Both the position numbers and the translations under genes were made by a program. Below are positions 18,654 to 27,127 of a stretch of 64,000 nt of DNA, piece by piece. The first letter of the stretch is position 1. Every line of letters begins with the position of its first letter. Below the pieces are notes generated by a model. That model saw only the letters and a list, made by a program, of their open reading frames with translations. It was not told the DNA's origin and ran no database searches. Source of the DNA: Chitinophagaceae bacterium (GTDB lineage: Bacteria > Bacteroidota > Bacteroidia > Chitinophagales > Chitinophagaceae); the NCBI GenBank assembly GCA_947457465.1, contig CANGWB010000002.1:1-64000 (forward strand). The letters run 5' to 3'.

Positions 18654-19718
18654 ATGTTAGACCGTTTAGAAGCCATACAAGCCCGATTTGATCAATTGGG
18701 AGTTGCCCTCACGAACCCTGAGATCGTTAGTAACAACCAGAAATTCACTGCCACCAGTAAAGAATACCGGGGTTTGGAGAAGATCGTCGTCGCCTATCGG
18801 TCGTATAAAAAGACGCTTGAAGATGTTGCTTTGTATAAGGAAGCCCTGAGCGGGGAGGATGAAGAGCTTCGGGAGCTGGCCAAGATGGAGTTGCCCGATT
18901 TGGAGCAAAAGCAAACCACACAGGAGGCGCAGATCCGACAGCTACTGATACCCAAGGATCCGCAGGATGATAAGAATGCCATTCTGGAGATACGGGCCGG
19001 AACAGGTGGCGATGAAGCCAGTTTGTTTGCGGGCGATCTGCTCCGGATGTACATGCGTTATTGTGAGGCCAGGGGGTGGAAGATTGCTGTGCTCAGTGAG
19101 AATGAGGGTACGGTGGGTGGATACAAGGAAGTGCAATTGGAGGTGATCGGAGATGAGGTATATGGTACGATGAAATTTGAAAGCGGAGTGCACCGGGTGC
19201 AGCGGGTGCCGGCTACGGAAGCAAGCGGACGGGTACATACTTCTGCTGCCACGGTGGCCGTGATGCCGGAAGCGGAGGAGGTGGATGTAGAAGTGAATCC
19301 GGCGGATGTGAAAATGGAGACCGCCCGAAGTGGTGGAGCAGGCGGACAGAACGTGAACAAGGTAGAGACCAAGGTGATGCTCACGCACATCCCGACCGGG
19401 ACGGTGGTGATCTGTCAAACTGAACGCACCCAGTTAGGCAACCGCGAAAAGGCCATGCAGATGTTGCGTACCAAATTATATGAAGAGCAAGTACGCAAGC
19501 AAGAAGAGGAGATTTCCCGACATCGAAAAAGTTTGGTCAGCTCCGGCGATCGGAGTGCCAAGATCCGTACCTATAACTTTCCGCAGGGACGAGTAACCGA
19601 TCACCGAATCGGGCTTACCTTATACAATCTAGATGCCGTACTGAACGGTGAAGTGCAAGAACTGATCGATGCATTGCAGTTCGCGGAAAACGCAGAGAAA
19701 CTGACCAAGAACGTTTAA
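18654..19718 (+). CDS. prfA: Peptide chain release factor 1
   Basis: GGQ motif [28 protein letters not shown]1-type length and C-terminus. Confidence 0.96.
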   Translation: MLDRLEAIQARFDQLGVALTNPEIVSNNQKFTATSKEYRGLEKIVVAYRSYKKTLEDVALYKEALSGEDEELRELAKMELPDLEQKQTTQEAQIRQLLIPKDPQDDKNAILEIRAGTGGDEASLFAGDLLRMYMRYCEARGWKIAVLSENEGTVGGYKEVQLEVIGDEVYGTMKFESGVHRVQRVPATEASGRVHTSAATVAVMPEAEEVDVEVNPADVKMETARSGGAGGQNVNKVETKVMLTHIPTGTVVICQTERTQLGNREKAMQMLRTKLYEEQVRKQEEEISRHRKSLVSSGDRSAKIRTYNFPQGRVTDHRIGLTLYNLDAVLNGEVQELIDALQFAENAEKLTKNV

Positions 19719-19883
19719 TTCACCCGGTTCTGTCAGTATTTCCCACATTCGTAAATGTTTTCTTTACGTAAGTAAGCTCAATTATAGAATCGTTAACAAC
19801 GGAAGGCAACTTTTCAATGTACTTTCACGTTATAAGAAAAAAGCACATAACTCTTTTCTCATAAGCAGTTAGTTTTGGTTGCG

Positions 19884-19915
19884 ACCCCTGTTTCTACAGG
19901 GGTTTATTTTTTTCG
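19884..19915. terminator. Intrinsic terminator downstream of prfA, overlapping the vanZ stop
   Basis: ACCCCTGT-ttct-ACAGGGGT followed by TTATTTTTTT. Confidence 0.8.
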
Positions 19916-20299
19916 GAAACGCCAAAGCGAGAACCATCCGCCCATAACAGCACCGGCTGCATCGGCCCATATATCTCCTAGATCGAACGACCGATTCGGA
20001 ATCAATCCATCTTGTACATATTCCATACCGATCCCGTAGGCAGTAGCCAGTCCAGCAAACAGGGCAAAGGGCGTGGAGAATCTTGATCCCATTTTGGAGC
20101 GACTCCAGTATCCCCAGCACAGCATGACCACCAGGATGCTGAAGAGTCCGATATGAACCCACTTATCGAACTGAATCTGAGACAGCCAGTTGAATTTGGG
20201 AAATCTGGATCCGGGTAGGCAAAGTAAAACGGTACAGAGCGTAAACCAGCCGATAGCCGGTCCATAACCCGGACGGTATTTAGTCAGAAACGCGAACAT
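19904..20299 (-). CDS. VanZ family membrane protein
   Basis: 131 aa, TM segments, DKWVHIGLFSILVVMLCWG ... AYGIGMEYVQDGLIPNRSFDLGDIWADAAGAVMG. Confidence 0.85.
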   Translation of the reverse strand: MFAFLTKYRPGYGPAIGWFTLCTVLLCLPGSRFPKFNWLSQIQFDKWVHIGLFSILVVMLCWGYWSRSKMGSRFSTPFALFAGLATAYGIGMEYVQDGLIPNRSFDLGDIWADAAGAVMGGWFSLWRFRKK

Positions 20300-20304
20300 C
20301 TGAT

Positions 20305-20682
20305 TTAGCCGACCAGCGACGTGTAGGCAGCTGCATCCATCAGTCCATCCAGTTGTGACGGATCGCTGAAGGTCATTTTCACCATCCAGCCTTCTCCATA
20401 CGGATCGGAATTCACCAACTCGGGTGATCCGTTCAGTGCGGGATTCAATTCGGTGATGGTACCACTTACAGGGATGAACAGATCGGATACGGTTTTCACG
20501 GCCTCAACGGTTCCGAAAACAGCACCGCTTTCCAGTTCTTTTCCGATGGTGTCCACTTCCACAAACACGATATCACCCAATTCGCGCTGGGCGTATTCGG
20601 TGATGCCGACGGTAGCATTGTTTCCGTCGATCAGGATCCATTCATGGTCTTTGGTGTAGCGCAGGTGCTCGGGGAAGTTCAT
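20305..20682 (-). CDS. gcvH: Glycine cleavage system H protein
   Basis: [42 protein letters not shown] ... lipoyl-lysine region [18 protein letters not shown]. Confidence 0.97.
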   Translation of the reverse strand: MNFPEHLRYTKDHEWILIDGNNATVGITEYAQRELGDIVFVEVDTIGKELESGAVFGTVEAVKTVSDLFIPVSGTITELNPALNGSPELVNSDPYGEGWMVKMTFSDPSQLDGLMDAAAYTSLVG

Positions 20683-20718
20683 GTGGTTGTATTGAGGGGC
20701 AAAAATAAGGATTGATCG

Positions 20719-21420
20719 TTACCTCCGTCGCTTGATCAGTTCTGCTTTCAGGATTCGGCAATCGCTGAGGGGGCGGTCACGGGCAGCACCTTTGCTGGTG
20801 GGAGTACTGGCGATGGCATCCAACACCTCAAATCCTTTTACCAGTTCGCCGAATACAGTATAGTTCTGATCAAGGTGAGGAGCTCCGCCCAAGGTTTTAT
20901 ATACTTCCCGCTGTTCGATCGGGATCTTTCGTCCCTCTAGACGATAGGTTTCGGTAGAGTCAAGCCCTCCGTCCGTGAAAACCTTTCCGTGCACGATATA
21001 AAACTGACTGCCGCTGCTGGCTTTGGCCGGATTGTTATCTCGTGCAGCAGCCAGCGTGCCGCGTTTGTGAAAGAGGCTGGGGTTGAATTCAGCCGGAATG
21101 CGTTCAGTCGGACCGCCATTTCCTAAGGCCTGACCGGCAACCGCATTTTTTGAATTGGGGTCGCCTCCCTGGATCATGAAATTTTTGATGACCCGATGAA
21201 ACAGGGTGCTGTCGTAGTAGCCGGTTTTGACCAGTTTCAGAAAATTATCGCGATGCAAGGGGGTAGAGTCTGACAAACGCAGCACCATCACGCCCTGCGT
21301 AGTGGTCAGTTTCACATCTCTTTTTCGATCTTTCTTACGAAGCGTCGTATCCGATTGAGCGAACAATCCGGAAGTGGCGAGTAATAGTAAGAGTAGGAGG
21401 TGGATTCGGATCGATTTCAT
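20719..21420 (-). CDS. Peptidylprolyl isomerase (cyclophilin type, secreted)
   Basis: Signal peptide; YYDSTLFHRVIKNFMIQGGDPNSKN ... SGSQFYIVHGK. Confidence 0.92.
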   Translation of the reverse strand: MKSIRIHLLLLLLLATSGLFAQSDTTLRKKDRKRDVKLTTTQGVMVLRLSDSTPLHRDNFLKLVKTGYYDSTLFHRVIKNFMIQGGDPNSKNAVAGQALGNGGPTERIPAEFNPSLFHKRGTLAAARDNNPAKASSGSQFYIVHGKVFTDGGLDSTETYRLEGRKIPIEQREVYKTLGGAPHLDQNYTVFGELVKGFEVLDAIASTPTSKGAARDRPLSDCRILKAELIKRRR

Positions 21421-21767
21421 TATAACGCAGATTGATTTTCAAAATACAGAAGAACATGGTCTTTGATGAAATTCTCCTGTTCTGCCGGGTTCATAGCCGG
21501 CATGGGTTTGAGTTGACGGAAATGGGGCCATCCATCAGTATCCACCTGTTCCATTTCATAATAACCGCTGGCCGATAATAGGCTGCAAACGGCCACATGC
21601 ATCAGGTCCTGTTTTTCTTCCTTATTGAATTTTTCCCGGATCTGTCCGAATTCCTGGATTCCGATCAGAAACAGGATGGCTTCCAGGTCCGGTTTCTTGC
21701 CAAATCGTTCTACTAATGCTGCTTCCAGATTCCACCATCGTTGTTGCAGGTCGTCGTTTCTAAGCAT
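21420..21767 (-). CDS. Conserved hypothetical protein
   Basis: 115 aa ORF, start/stop overlap with the PPIase gene (operonic). Confidence 0.7.
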   Translation of the reverse strand: MLRNDDLQQRWWNLEAALVERFGKKPDLEAILFLIGIQEFGQIREKFNKEEKQDLMHVAVCSLLSASGYYEMEQVDTDGWPHFRQLKPMPAMNPAEQENFIKDHVLLYFENQSAL

Positions 21768-21786
21768 GACGCAAAGATAGATGCGT

Positions 21787-21794
21787 TACCTTTG
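21787..21794 (+). promoter_or_regulatory. -7 element TACCTTTG upstream of serS
   Basis: TAnnTTTG match 18 nt before the ATG at 21812. Confidence 0.55.
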
Positions 21795-21811
21795 TGCCAA
21801 ATCGCATTTGC

Positions 21812-23077
21812 ATGCTGACCATGGCTATGTTGCGGCAAGATCCGGGTGGAGTCAAACAAAAGCTCCACAAAAAGCATTTTGCTCCTGTTGAGATCGTTGA
21901 CTATATCATCCGGATGGATGATCAGCGTAAAAAGCTGCAGTTGGATTGCGACAACCTGCTGGCTCAGATCAATGCGGCTTCCAAGGAGATCGGTCAGCTC
22001 ATGGCCAAAGGACTCAAGGATGAAGCCGAGGCTAAAAAACAAGCTGTAACACTGCTTAAGGATCAGTTGCAACCGCTGCAAAACGATCAGGCCCAGTTAG
22101 AGAAAGAATTGATGGATGAACTGGTAAAGGTTCCGAACCTCCCGGCGGATATCGTTCCGGAAGGAAAAGCGGCGGCGGACAATGTGGTGATCAAAGAGGG
22201 TGGCGTTAAGCCAACGCTCACGCAGAAAGTTCCGCATTGGGATCTGATCAAGCAATATGATCTCATCGATTTTGAGACCGGTGCCAAACTCACCGGAAGC
22301 GGGTTTCCGCTATACAAAGGAAAAGGGGCTAAGCTGCAGCGTGCCCTGATCCAGTATTTTCTAGATTACAATACAGAGGCCGGATACCTGGAGTATATAC
22401 CGCCCTATATGGTGAATCAGGCATCAGCCTATGCGACCGGACAATTGCCGGACAAAGAAGGCCAGATGTATCACATGACGGCCGATAATTTTTATCTCAT
22501 TCCTACCGCAGAAGTTCCGGTTACGAATATTTACCGCGATACCATCCTCAAGCAAGCCCAATTGCCGGTGAAAATGACCGCCTATACACCTTGTTTCCGT
22601 CGTGAAGCGGGGAGTTTTGGAGCGGATGTGCGCGGATTGAACCGGGTGCATCAGTTCGATAAAGTGGAGATTGTTCAATTAGTAGATCCGACCATCAGCT
22701 ATCAGGTGTTGGATGAGATGGTGGCTCATGTAGAAAAATTATTGATCGACCTGGAGTTGCCTTATCGCATTTTGCGTCTCTGTGGCGGCGACATGAGTTT
22801 CAACTCGGCACTTACCTATGATTTCGAGGTATTCAGTGCGGCGCAGGAAAAATGGCTGGAGGTGAGTTCCGTCAGCAACTTCGAAACCTTCCAGGCCAAC
22901 CGCATGAAGCTGCGTTATAAAGACGAGCAGGGCAAGATCCACATGATGCACACGCTGAATGGTAGTTCACTAGCCTTACCTCGTATCGTGGCGGCTTTGC
23001 TAGAGAATAATCAAACCCCTGAAGGCATACGATTACCGAAAGTCTTGCATCGGTATTTCGGTGCGGAGAGTATCTAA
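21812..23077 (+). CDS. serS: Serine--tRNA ligase
   Basis: MLTMAMLRQDPGGVKQKLHKKHF; class II aaRS motifs TPCFRREAGSFGADVRGLNRVHQFDKVE, LNGSSLALPRIVAALLENNQ. Confidence 0.97.
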   Translation: MLTMAMLRQDPGGVKQKLHKKHFAPVEIVDYIIRMDDQRKKLQLDCDNLLAQINAASKEIGQLMAKGLKDEAEAKKQAVTLLKDQLQPLQNDQAQLEKELMDELVKVPNLPADIVPEGKAAADNVVIKEGGVKPTLTQKVPHWDLIKQYDLIDFETGAKLTGSGFPLYKGKGAKLQRALIQYFLDYNTEAGYLEYIPPYMVNQASAYATGQLPDKEGQMYHMTADNFYLIPTAEVPVTNIYRDTILKQAQLPVKMTAYTPCFRREAGSFGADVRGLNRVHQFDKVEIVQLVDPTISYQVLDEMVAHVEKLLIDLELPYRILRLCGGDMSFNSALTYDFEVFSAAQEKWLEVSSVSNFETFQANRMKLRYKDEQGKIHMMHTLNGSSLALPRIVAALLENNQTPEGIRLPKVLHRYFGAESI

Positions 23078-23078
23078 T

Positions 23079-23110
23079 AGAAAAATCCCGGCTGAGGCCG
23101 GGATTTTTCT
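23079..23110 (+). terminator. serS intrinsic terminator
   Basis: AGAAAAATCCCGGC-tgag-GCCGGGATTTTTCT, 14-bp perfect stem. Confidence 0.9.
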
Positions 23111-23113
23111 ATA

Positions 23114-23141
23114 ATTCAGGGTTTAAAGTTCAGGGTTCAGC
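23114..23141. repeat. 7-bp-period repeat (ATTCAGG GTTTAAA GTTCAGG GTTCAGC)
   Basis: Four consecutive related heptamers read directly. Confidence 0.6.
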
Positions 23142-23190
23142 CTCCTACGAACTGCGTGATGCCGGCAAATAGGGCAAGAATTCTTTTCAT
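23137..23190 (-). CDS. Possible 17-aa micro-ORF MKRILALFAGITQFVGG
   Basis: ATG..TGA in the gap between alkB and the serS terminator; no homology evidence. Confidence 0.25.
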   Translation of the reverse strand: MKRILALFAGITQFVGG

Positions 23191-23248
23191 TTCTGATCAG
23201 TTGGTTTGGGTGAGCGGTGATTGTAGAAATTTTTCTACGCTTGTTGAC

Positions 23249-24295
23249 CTACGCGGCCATTTTTTTGACGCGCGGGTTCATGACCGCGAACCAGGCCGGA
23301 GGCAGTAGACTTAATAACATCATACCGGGATAGCCCGTCGGCATCTGTGGCGCCTCGTCGTGATGCCTGAGAATCTGATACTTACGACTGGCCAGGTAAT
23401 GATGGTCGGAGTGGCGACTCAGTTCAAAAAGAAATAACCGGCCGATCATGTGATCGCTGTTCCAACTATGTTCAGGCATGGCCCGCTCATATTTTCCTTC
23501 TCCGGTCGCCTTCCGCTGCAGACCATAGTGCTCGATGTAGTTGACGGTTTCCAAGAGCAAAATGCCCATCCCGGCGGCAGCCATAAAGTATAGTAAAACC
23601 CATCCGCCAAATGCCCAATAGATCAGCGCTATCAGTGACAATTGGATCAACTGAAAACGGATCATTTCATTGTGAATGCTCAGGGCGGAGCGGCCTTTTT
23701 TGATGCATTCTTCATTCGCGATATGCCAGGCACTCAGATAACCCATGATCACCGTACGGAACCAAAACGTATAGATCATTTCTCCATAACGAGCACTGCT
23801 TGGATCCTCTGGAGTGGCGACACGCTTGTGATGACCTTTATTATGTTCGGTGAAAAAGTGCATGTACAGCGACGTGAGCAGCAGACTTTTCGCCAGAAAT
23901 TGTTCGAAGCGATTCACCCGGTGTCCAAGTTCATGTGCCACGTTGATTCCGAAACTTCCGCATAAAATTCCCATCGCGCCAATGCGACCGGCTCGGTCCC
24001 ACACACTGAGATCGGTTTGTTGCATAGAGATCAAAAACTGATAGAGCATGAAAAATTGCATCGGCACGGAGAGGTACAGCAGGTAATCGTACATCTTGTC
24101 TTGCCGGGCCATTTCTTCCTCTGCAGCAGAAAGATTTTCAGCACGTGGCGCGATCAATAATTCCAGCGAAGGGATCATTACCCAAACCAAGAGCATAGGA
24201 ATCCACACTTGCCACCCCGTCACTTGAAAGGCATAGCCTGCAGCCAGGAACAAAATAAATGGGAGTCCGTATTTGAGGGTCCGTAGTGGTCGCAT
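23249..24295 (-). CDS. alkB: Alkane 1-monooxygenase (AlkB-like membrane di-iron hydroxylase)
   Basis: His boxes HELGHR, HNKGHH, SRHSDHH and NYIEHYGLQRK. Confidence 0.92.
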   Translation of the reverse strand: MRPLRTLKYGLPFILFLAAGYAFQVTGWQVWIPMLLVWVMIPSLELLIAPRAENLSAAEEEMARQDKMYDYLLYLSVPMQFFMLYQFLISMQQTDLSVWDRAGRIGAMGILCGSFGINVAHELGHRVNRFEQFLAKSLLLTSLYMHFFTEHNKGHHKRVATPEDPSSARYGEMIYTFWFRTVIMGYLSAWHIANEECIKKGRSALSIHNEMIRFQLIQLSLIALIYWAFGGWVLLYFMAAAGMGILLLETVNYIEHYGLQRKATGEGKYERAMPEHSWNSDHMIGRLFLFELSRHSDHHYLASRKYQILRHHDEAPQMPTGYPGMMLLSLLPPAWFAVMNPRVKKMAA

Positions 24296-24400
24296 ACACC
24301 AAACTTACCCAAATGATCGGAATGCAAAAAAATGTAAGAATCAATACGCCAAAAGGCGTTCTTGGATTAAACGATTTACCTTTCTTTCCATCTATCAACC

Positions 24401-25822
24401 ATGCCCGATCCACAAAAAAATCTGCATCTGCTCTGGCGAGCGGGATTTGGTCCCGCCGTTGAGCAATGGAACGATCTCGACCGTTACAAGCCTGATCAAT
24501 TCTGGCAGGCACTGAAGCAATCCTCCCAAAAGAGTCCCGATCCGATCGAAGTGGCGAGCAATGCGATAGACGGACTCGTCATGGGTGTTCGAACCTTTGC
24601 CGAACTCAGCAAAAAAGAACTCGATGCCGATCAGCGAAAAGAACTCCAACAACGAAATCGAAACGGCATCCGGGATCTGAATACGATCTGGATGCGCAAA
24701 ATGGTCAACTCGGCTGCCCAGCTAAGAGAAAAGATGGCTTTCTTCTGGCACGGACATTTTGCCTGCCGCAACCTGAATGTCCTCTATCAGCAACAACTGC
24801 TCGACATCCTCCGGCAAAACGCCTTGGGCAATTTCGGGACGATGCTGAAGCAAGTCTCCCGCTCGGCCGCCATGCTGAACTTTCTGAATAATCAACAAAA
24901 TCGGAAAGACCGACCCAATGAAAATTTTGCTCGCGAGGTGATGGAGCTCTTCACGATGGGGCGAGGGAATTATTCAGAAAAGGATATCAAGGAAGCGGCT
25001 CGTGCATTCACCGGTTGGGCCTCTAATTTTCAAGGCGAATTCGTGTTTCGTCGGTTTCAGCATGATTTCGGGAGCAAGACCATACTCGGCCGCGCCGGAA
25101 ATTTTGAAGGAGAAGATGTGTTGAACATGCTGCTGGAACAAAAGCAAACGGCCCTATACATCACCACCAAACTCTATCGATTTCTGGTGAATGAAACACC
25201 GGACAATAAACACATCGAATGGTTATCCGAACGATTTTATAAAAACGGCTATGAGATCCTTCCCCTATTGGAAGATTTTTTTACCAGTGATTGGTTTTAT
25301 GAAACTAAAAACATCGGTACACGGATCAAATCGCCGGTAGAGTTGATCGTGGGACTGCAACGGATGTTGCCGATGCAGTTTGAGGATGCTAGCGGAATCA
25401 TGCAATTGCAACGCGGACTCGGGCAAGTATTATTTTATCCACCCAATGTGGCCGGTTGGCCCGGCGGAAAAAATTGGATCGACAGTTCGTCGCTGATGTT
25501 GCGAATGCGTATACCTCGATTACTATTAGGAGAAGATGATTGGAATCTGCAAGCTAAATCGGACGATGACGTACAGATGGGCATGATGCAGAGCATGCAG
25601 AAAAGATTCGAGGGGAAAACGGATTGGTCGCCCCTGATCAAGGCCTGCGAAAAAATTCCCAATGAAAAATTATCCGAACGATTGGCTGCCATATTCTTGC
25701 AGACCCAAAAGTCGAGCACGACTCTTTTACTCAAGAACTATATCGATCCGGCCGATCGGGAGAATAGCCTTCGTTCGCTGACGGCTCATGTGCTCAGTAC
25801 ACCCGAATATCAACTCTGTTAA
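24401..25822 (+). CDS. DUF1800 domain-containing protein
   Basis: NHLLWRAGFGP-like start, KMAFFWHGHFAC, NENFAREVMELFTMG, EAARAFTGW, PPNVAGWPGGKNWID. Confidence 0.93.
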   Translation: MPDPQKNLHLLWRAGFGPAVEQWNDLDRYKPDQFWQALKQSSQKSPDPIEVASNAIDGLVMGVRTFAELSKKELDADQRKELQQRNRNGIRDLNTIWMRKMVNSAAQLREKMAFFWHGHFACRNLNVLYQQQLLDILRQNALGNFGTMLKQVSRSAAMLNFLNNQQNRKDRPNENFAREVMELFTMGRGNYSEKDIKEAARAFTGWASNFQGEFVFRRFQHDFGSKTILGRAGNFEGEDVLNMLLEQKQTALYITTKLYRFLVNETPDNKHIEWLSERFYKNGYEILPLLEDFFTSDWFYETKNIGTRIKSPVELIVGLQRMLPMQFEDASGIMQLQRGLGQVLFYPPNVAGWPGGKNWIDSSSLMLRMRIPRLLLGEDDWNLQAKSDDDVQMGMMQSMQKRFEGKTDWSPLIKACEKIPNEKLSERLAAIFLQTQKSSTTLLLKNYIDPADRENSLRSLTAHVLSTPEYQLC

Positions 25823-25831
25823 TCCGTTACC

Positions 25832-27031
25832 ATGACCATCCGTCGAAAGGAATTTTTACAAATGGGATCTCTGGCTACAGCCTCTTTGTTTGTGCCTAAT
25901 TTTTTGAAGGCAATGGAAACGCCCGGATGGGTTCCGCCCGGTAATAAGATCGTCGTGATCCTTCAACTCAGCGGAGGCAATGATGGATTGAATACCGTGA
26001 TTCCTGTTCGCAATGATATTTACTATCGATCCAGACCACTACTTGGCATCGCCAAAGACAAGGCTTTATCCCTAACCGATGAGGCCGGCTTGCATCCTGC
26101 ACTTACCCATTTCAAGAGTTTGTATGATCAGGGGCAATTGGCCATCCTGAACAATGTCGGTTATCCCAATCCGGATCGTTCGCATTTCCGCAGCATGGAT
26201 ATCTGGCATACGGGCAGTCGGTCTGATCAATACTGGAACTCCGGTTGGTTGGGTCGGTATCTGGATGCCCAATGTTGCGGAACCGATGCGCTGACAAGAG
26301 CCATTGAACTGGATGATATACTGAGCTTATCGATGAAAGGAGAGCAGTTAAAGGCGATGGCCGTCAAAGACCCGAGACGTTTATATGGTACCGCGAATGA
26401 ACAGTTCTTTCGTTCATTGAATGCGACCCCAACACCTGAACATAGCGAAGCGCCAGTCGATTATCTGTATAAAACACTGGCGGAGACGATGTCTTCTGCC
26501 GATCATATTTTCAAGCAGAGTAGACTTCGTCCGTCACGCAGCACTTATCCGAATACGGACTTAGGTAAAAGCTTTCAGACCATCGCCTCATTGGCATATT
26601 CAGATATTCAGACGAAAGTGTATTATCTGTCGCTGGGAAGTTTTGATACGCATGTGCGCCAACAGGCACAACAGGAACGTCTATTCAAAGAAATGAATGA
26701 TGCGGTGGGGGCCTTCACAGAGGATCTGAAGAAACAGGGGCGATTCAATGACCTGTTACTCTTCACCTTCTCTGAATTCGGTCGCCGGGTGAGTCAGAAT
26801 GCCAGTGGCGGAACGGATCACGGAACAGCGAACAACATGTTCCTGATCGGAGGGGGATTGAAGCGAGCAGGGTTATTGAATGAATTACCTGACTTGTCAG
26901 ACCTCAATGAAGGCGACCTGAAGCATAAGGTCGATTTTCAACGAGTATATGCAACCGTGCTAAGAAAATGGTTGCAGGTAGATGATCGTACTATTTTAAA
27001 AGGAGATTACACACCCTTGGATTTCATTTAG
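25832..27031 (+). CDS. DUF1501 domain-containing protein (Tat-type signal)
   Basis: MTIRRKEFLQMGSLATASLFVPNFL; VVILQLSGGNDGLNTVIPV; LLLFTFSEFGRRVSQNASGGTDHGTANNMFLIGGG. Confidence 0.94.
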   Translation: MTIRRKEFLQMGSLATASLFVPNFLKAMETPGWVPPGNKIVVILQLSGGNDGLNTVIPVRNDIYYRSRPLLGIAKDKALSLTDEAGLHPALTHFKSLYDQGQLAILNNVGYPNPDRSHFRSMDIWHTGSRSDQYWNSGWLGRYLDAQCCGTDALTRAIELDDILSLSMKGEQLKAMAVKDPRRLYGTANEQFFRSLNATPTPEHSEAPVDYLYKTLAETMSSADHIFKQSRLRPSRSTYPNTDLGKSFQTIASLAYSDIQTKVYYLSLGSFDTHVRQQAQQERLFKEMNDAVGAFTEDLKKQGRFNDLLLFTFSEFGRRVSQNASGGTDHGTANNMFLIGGGLKRAGLLNELPDLSDLNEGDLKHKVDFQRVYATVLRKWLQVDDRTILKGDYTPLDFI

Positions 27032-27071
27032 GATCAGATTTTGAGATGATGAATAGAATAGCTTAAAAGAC

Positions 27072-27125
27072 GAAGGGTGAAAGATGAAACTCATTCACCC
27101 TTCACCCTTCACCTTTCATCCTTCA
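27072..27125. repeat. 7-bp-period intergenic repeat with orientation switch (hairpin)
   Basis: GGGTGAA AGATGAA then TCATTCA CCCTTCA CCCTTCA CCTTTCA TCCTTCA; GAAGGGTGAA/TTCACCCTTC 10-bp inverted repeat. Confidence 0.75.
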
Positions 27126-27127
27126 AC

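Noticed and set aside
19870-19903. Possible small RNA: TAGTTTTG -7-like motif just before the prfA terminator hairpin
   Set aside because: The transcript would consist almost only of the terminator; most simply the prfA 3' UTR.
23223-23238. GTAGAAATTTTTCTAC palindrome after alkB as a terminator
   Set aside because: Stem is AT-rich and 7 bp with no following T-tract on the alkB strand; not convincing.
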